Source: Rummeliibacillus pycnus
Lineage (GTDB): Bacteria; Bacillota; Bacilli; Bacillales_A; Planococcaceae
Direction: 5' to 3'
DNA: 64,000 bases
NCBI RefSeq assembly: GCF_002884495.1
Contig: NZ_KZ614145.1
Location: forward strand, 1,378,423 to 1,442,422
The translations under genes were made by a program, and so were the position numbers. This document shows positions 62,536-64,000 of the stretch, piece by piece. Numbering within the stretch: position 1 is the stretch's first letter; the number at the start of each line of letters is the position of its first letter. The notes under the pieces were generated by a model. That model did not search any database, had not been told where the DNA came from, and worked only from the letters and a program-made list of their open reading frames with translations.

Positions 62536-62703
62536 ATGGGAAGAGACAATAAACAAGGCAAAAGCAAAAATAAAAACTCATTACCTCAAACACCAAAAAA
62601 CGAAAAAATAGCACCACAAGCTGCGAAAGAAGAAACTGCTCAAGAGTTAGTTGAGCTCGAAAACTTAGTTGCTAAAAATAAACAAAAGAAAAAACAAAAA
62701 TAG
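62536..62703 (+). CDS. Small Lys/Gln-rich protein, YfhD-like
   Basis: 55 residues from ATG 62536 with AAAGGAG ten bases before. GRDNKQGKSKNKNSLPQTPK at the N-terminus resembles YfhD-type small Bacillus proteins, which are made late in sporulation. The C-terminus is a Lys/Gln repeat (NKQKKKQK). It lies 12 bases before sspH, so both are probably one unit. Confidence 0.6.
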   Translation: MGRDNKQGKSKNKNSLPQTPKNEKIAPQAAKEETAQELVELENLVAKNKQKKKQK

Positions 62704-62715
62704 GAGGGCTCTCTT

Positions 62716-62904
62716 ATGGAATATCAACGAGCACAAGAAATTGTTGCTTCACCGAAAGAATTTGAAGTTAGCTATAACGGTGTTTCTGTTTGGATTGATA
62801 AGTTACTTAACGAAAGAACTGCAACCGTTCATTTAAGACATTCTCTTGAAGAAAGATCTGAAGTGGATATCTCCGAATTAAAAGAGGAATATCTCATACA
62901 TTAA
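62716..62904 (+). CDS. sspH: Small acid-soluble spore protein, H type
   Basis: 62 residues; ATG after AGGAGGGC. MEYQRAQEIVASPKEFEV, YNGVSVWIDKL and a short acidic end follow the SspH pattern (QRAQEI-x-ASP, YNG). Made in the forespore; minor SASP of the spore core. Direct evidence that the organism forms spores. Confidence 0.9.
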   Translation: MEYQRAQEIVASPKEFEVSYNGVSVWIDKLLNERTATVHLRHSLEERSEVDISELKEEYLIH

Positions 62905-62911
62905 AACTAGG

Positions 62912-62945
62912 TCCCATTGGAAATTTCCAGTGGGATTCATTTTTG
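62912..62945 (+). terminator. Terminator after sspH
   Basis: TCCCA-T-TGGA...TCCA-G-TGGGA followed by TTCATTTTT. Confidence 0.75.
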
Positions 62946-63029
62946 TATGCTTTAGTTATATTTTTCTTGCCTTTTTAAAGACATAAGTTTATTATAAGTA
63001 TTGATTGATAATTTTATTACATAATTTAT

Positions 63030-63103
63030 GCCCTTATAGCTCAGCTGGATAGAGCAAGAGTTTCCTAAACTCTGTGTCGCAGGTTCGAGTCCTGTTAAGG
63101 GCA
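63030..63103 (+). tRNA. tRNA-Arg (anticodon CCU)
   Basis: Acceptor stem GCCCTTA (63030-63036) pairs with TAAGGGC (63096-63102) plus A73. D-arm GCTC...GAGC. Anticodon stem AGAGT/ACTCT with loop TTCCTAA, anticodon CCT. T-arm GCAGG-TTCGAGT-CCTGT. No encoded CCA. T-run follows directly. It reads the AGG codon. Confidence 0.95.
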
Positions 63104-63277
63104 TTTTTTTAATTGGATCTACCCTAAAAAAATTCAGGACATTAAATTAACTAAATATCATAAATTAAAATATTAAAAATAATCAGAATATTTTGCATTT
63201 TATATTTTTTTCTGTTACTATATGATAAAGTTACTTCCATCACAACTATGGTTTTCATTTAAAAGGAGATGAATATT

Positions 63278-63442
63278 ATGACAAAGGTAGTTTTAGTAAA
63301 TGGACAATACTTAGCAATCATTAATGAATCACATATGGTAGAAACAAGAGAATTACCAGAAGGCATCCAACTCGGAGCGATGAGTGAAGTTGAATACGAC
63401 CATACAACAGGTCAAATTATTGTAGATGGACAGATTCTTTAA
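63278..63442 (+). CDS. 54-residue protein of unknown function
   Basis: ATG seven bases after AAAAGGAGATG. Reads KVVLVNGQYLAIINESH, ETRELPEGIQLGAMSEVEY and ends GQIIVDGQIL, a small beta-rich protein with no signal or membrane part. A hairpin with T-run begins within its last codons. I do not recognise the family. Confidence 0.7.
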   Translation: MTKVVLVNGQYLAIINESHMVETRELPEGIQLGAMSEVEYDHTTGQIIVDGQIL

Positions 63443-63460
63443 TCTGAATCCATCTTTTTT
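63428..63460 (+). terminator. Terminator overlapping the 54-residue gene end
   Basis: CAGATT-CTTT-AATCTG extended by GGA/TCC, followed by ATCTTTTTT. Confidence 0.6.
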
Positions 63461-63941
63461 AATGTTCCTGGAGTCACCGTCATTTGTTCCATTAGTTTGT
63501 ATTTTACATTTAGCTAAGAATTACAAAATTAGTCCACTTTCCTCTTTTTTAAAATTTTTCTACTCACACCATAAAATAGATTTACAATGTGTTAATTTCT
63601 ACTCCTTCTTTTTTACCTTCATATCTTTTCCACCAACAATACTATGCTGAAAGCTAATAATACTCTGCAAAATTATCTAGAAGAATTTTTACTTTTTATT
63701 CAACTACTCTACTTCTTCCCCTCACTTTATTATGATCTAAATCACTCGATCCAGATCCTTATCAAGCATTTTTTTAAATTCTTCATAAATAACGATGAAA
63801 TTTATTAAAAAAACACTATTGTATAAAAATCATAGATTATGTATAATAACAACCTGTCGAGAAACAATTTAAGTCATTTCGTAAATTTCTATAGAATTCG
63901 ATATATTTCAGATTATTTTGGCATCAGTAAGGAGCAAGGCT
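63461..63941. other. AT-rich intergenic region, nothing recognised
   Basis: About 480 bases of very AT-rich sequence. The open frames in it have low-complexity Phe/Ser/Leu composition and no ribosome sites. It contains the promoter region of the gene starting at 63942. Confidence 0.5.
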
Positions 63942-64000
63942 ATGTTTAAGAAAAAGAAAGTAGATCAAGGAAATAAGGGTGTTAATGCATATGTATTAAT
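63942..64000 (+). CDS. Start of a gene cut by the window end
   Basis: ATG after AAGGAG. Nineteen codons are visible: FKKKKVDQGNKGVNAYVL, a Lys-rich cytoplasmic start that could lead into a membrane helix. Nothing more can be said. Confidence 0.55.
   Translation, partial: MFKKKKVDQGNKGVNAYVL

Noticed and set aside
63426-63650. 74-codon frame rich in Phe and Ser
   Set aside because: Starts inside the terminator hairpin, no ribosome site, and composition is what random AT-rich DNA gives.

Overview
The window reads as a chromosomal segment of a low-GC, spore-forming member of the Bacillales, most like the Lysinibacillus/Rummeliibacillus/Kurthia side of the Planococcaceae (Caryophanaceae). The grounds are the AT-rich composition, strong AGGAGG-type ribosome sites, frequent TTG/GTG starts, an H-type small acid-soluble spore protein, a BioW-type biotin route, a BirA operator and GlnR/TnrA boxes. 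The genus is an inference.

Left part (1-9.8 kb): after a partial DMT transporter, a small membrane protein and a Nudix hydrolase preceded by a two-hairpin element comes a defence island. It holds the decayed remains of an McrB-like ATPase plus DUF2357 nuclease pair, an orphan restriction-endonuclease-like protein of unusual base composition, a tandem-HTH regulator, a ResD-like response regulator broken by one stop codon, a C5-cytosine methyltransferase, and a second endonuclease-like protein homologous to the first. The right edge of the island can be placed: it cuts an ABC-transporter ATPase gene about 15 codons after its start, directly behind a tetR gene.

Middle (10-53 kb) is mostly core or metabolic. 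It has a chemoreceptor-dehydrogenase-symporter operon, an ECF S component and a pyridoxal kinase, a SwrC-type RND pump, SelO, a BirA-controlled operon (membrane protein-bioW-bioF-like), an acyl-CoA ligase/enoyl-CoA hydratase pair divergent from a GntP permease, and a P-type cation ATPase. It continues with a secreted leucine-rich-repeat protein, a secreted beta-helix protein, a dicarboxylate/glutamate symporter, two convergent GGDEF-EAL proteins, glnK-amtB with two GlnR/TnrA boxes, a cold-shock gene with an attenuator-like leader, a glycerol-dehydrogenase-like enzyme and an exported 2',3'-cyclic phosphodiesterase.

Right part (53-62.3 kb): a compact ten-gene minus-strand operon hypA-hypB-hypF-hypC-hypD-hypE-(cytochrome b5-like protein)-small subunit-large subunit-maturation protease. 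It encodes a cytoplasmic [NiFe] uptake hydrogenase with its whole maturation set. Most genes overlap or nearly touch. The small subunit has no Tat signal and has Asn where the second Cys of the first proximal-cluster motif is usual, which points to the group 2a (HupSL-like) lineage. The b5-like haem protein is translationally coupled to the small subunit and is the obvious candidate electron partner.

The window closes with two small spore-related genes, tRNA-Arg(CCU), a 54-residue unknown protein and the start of another gene.
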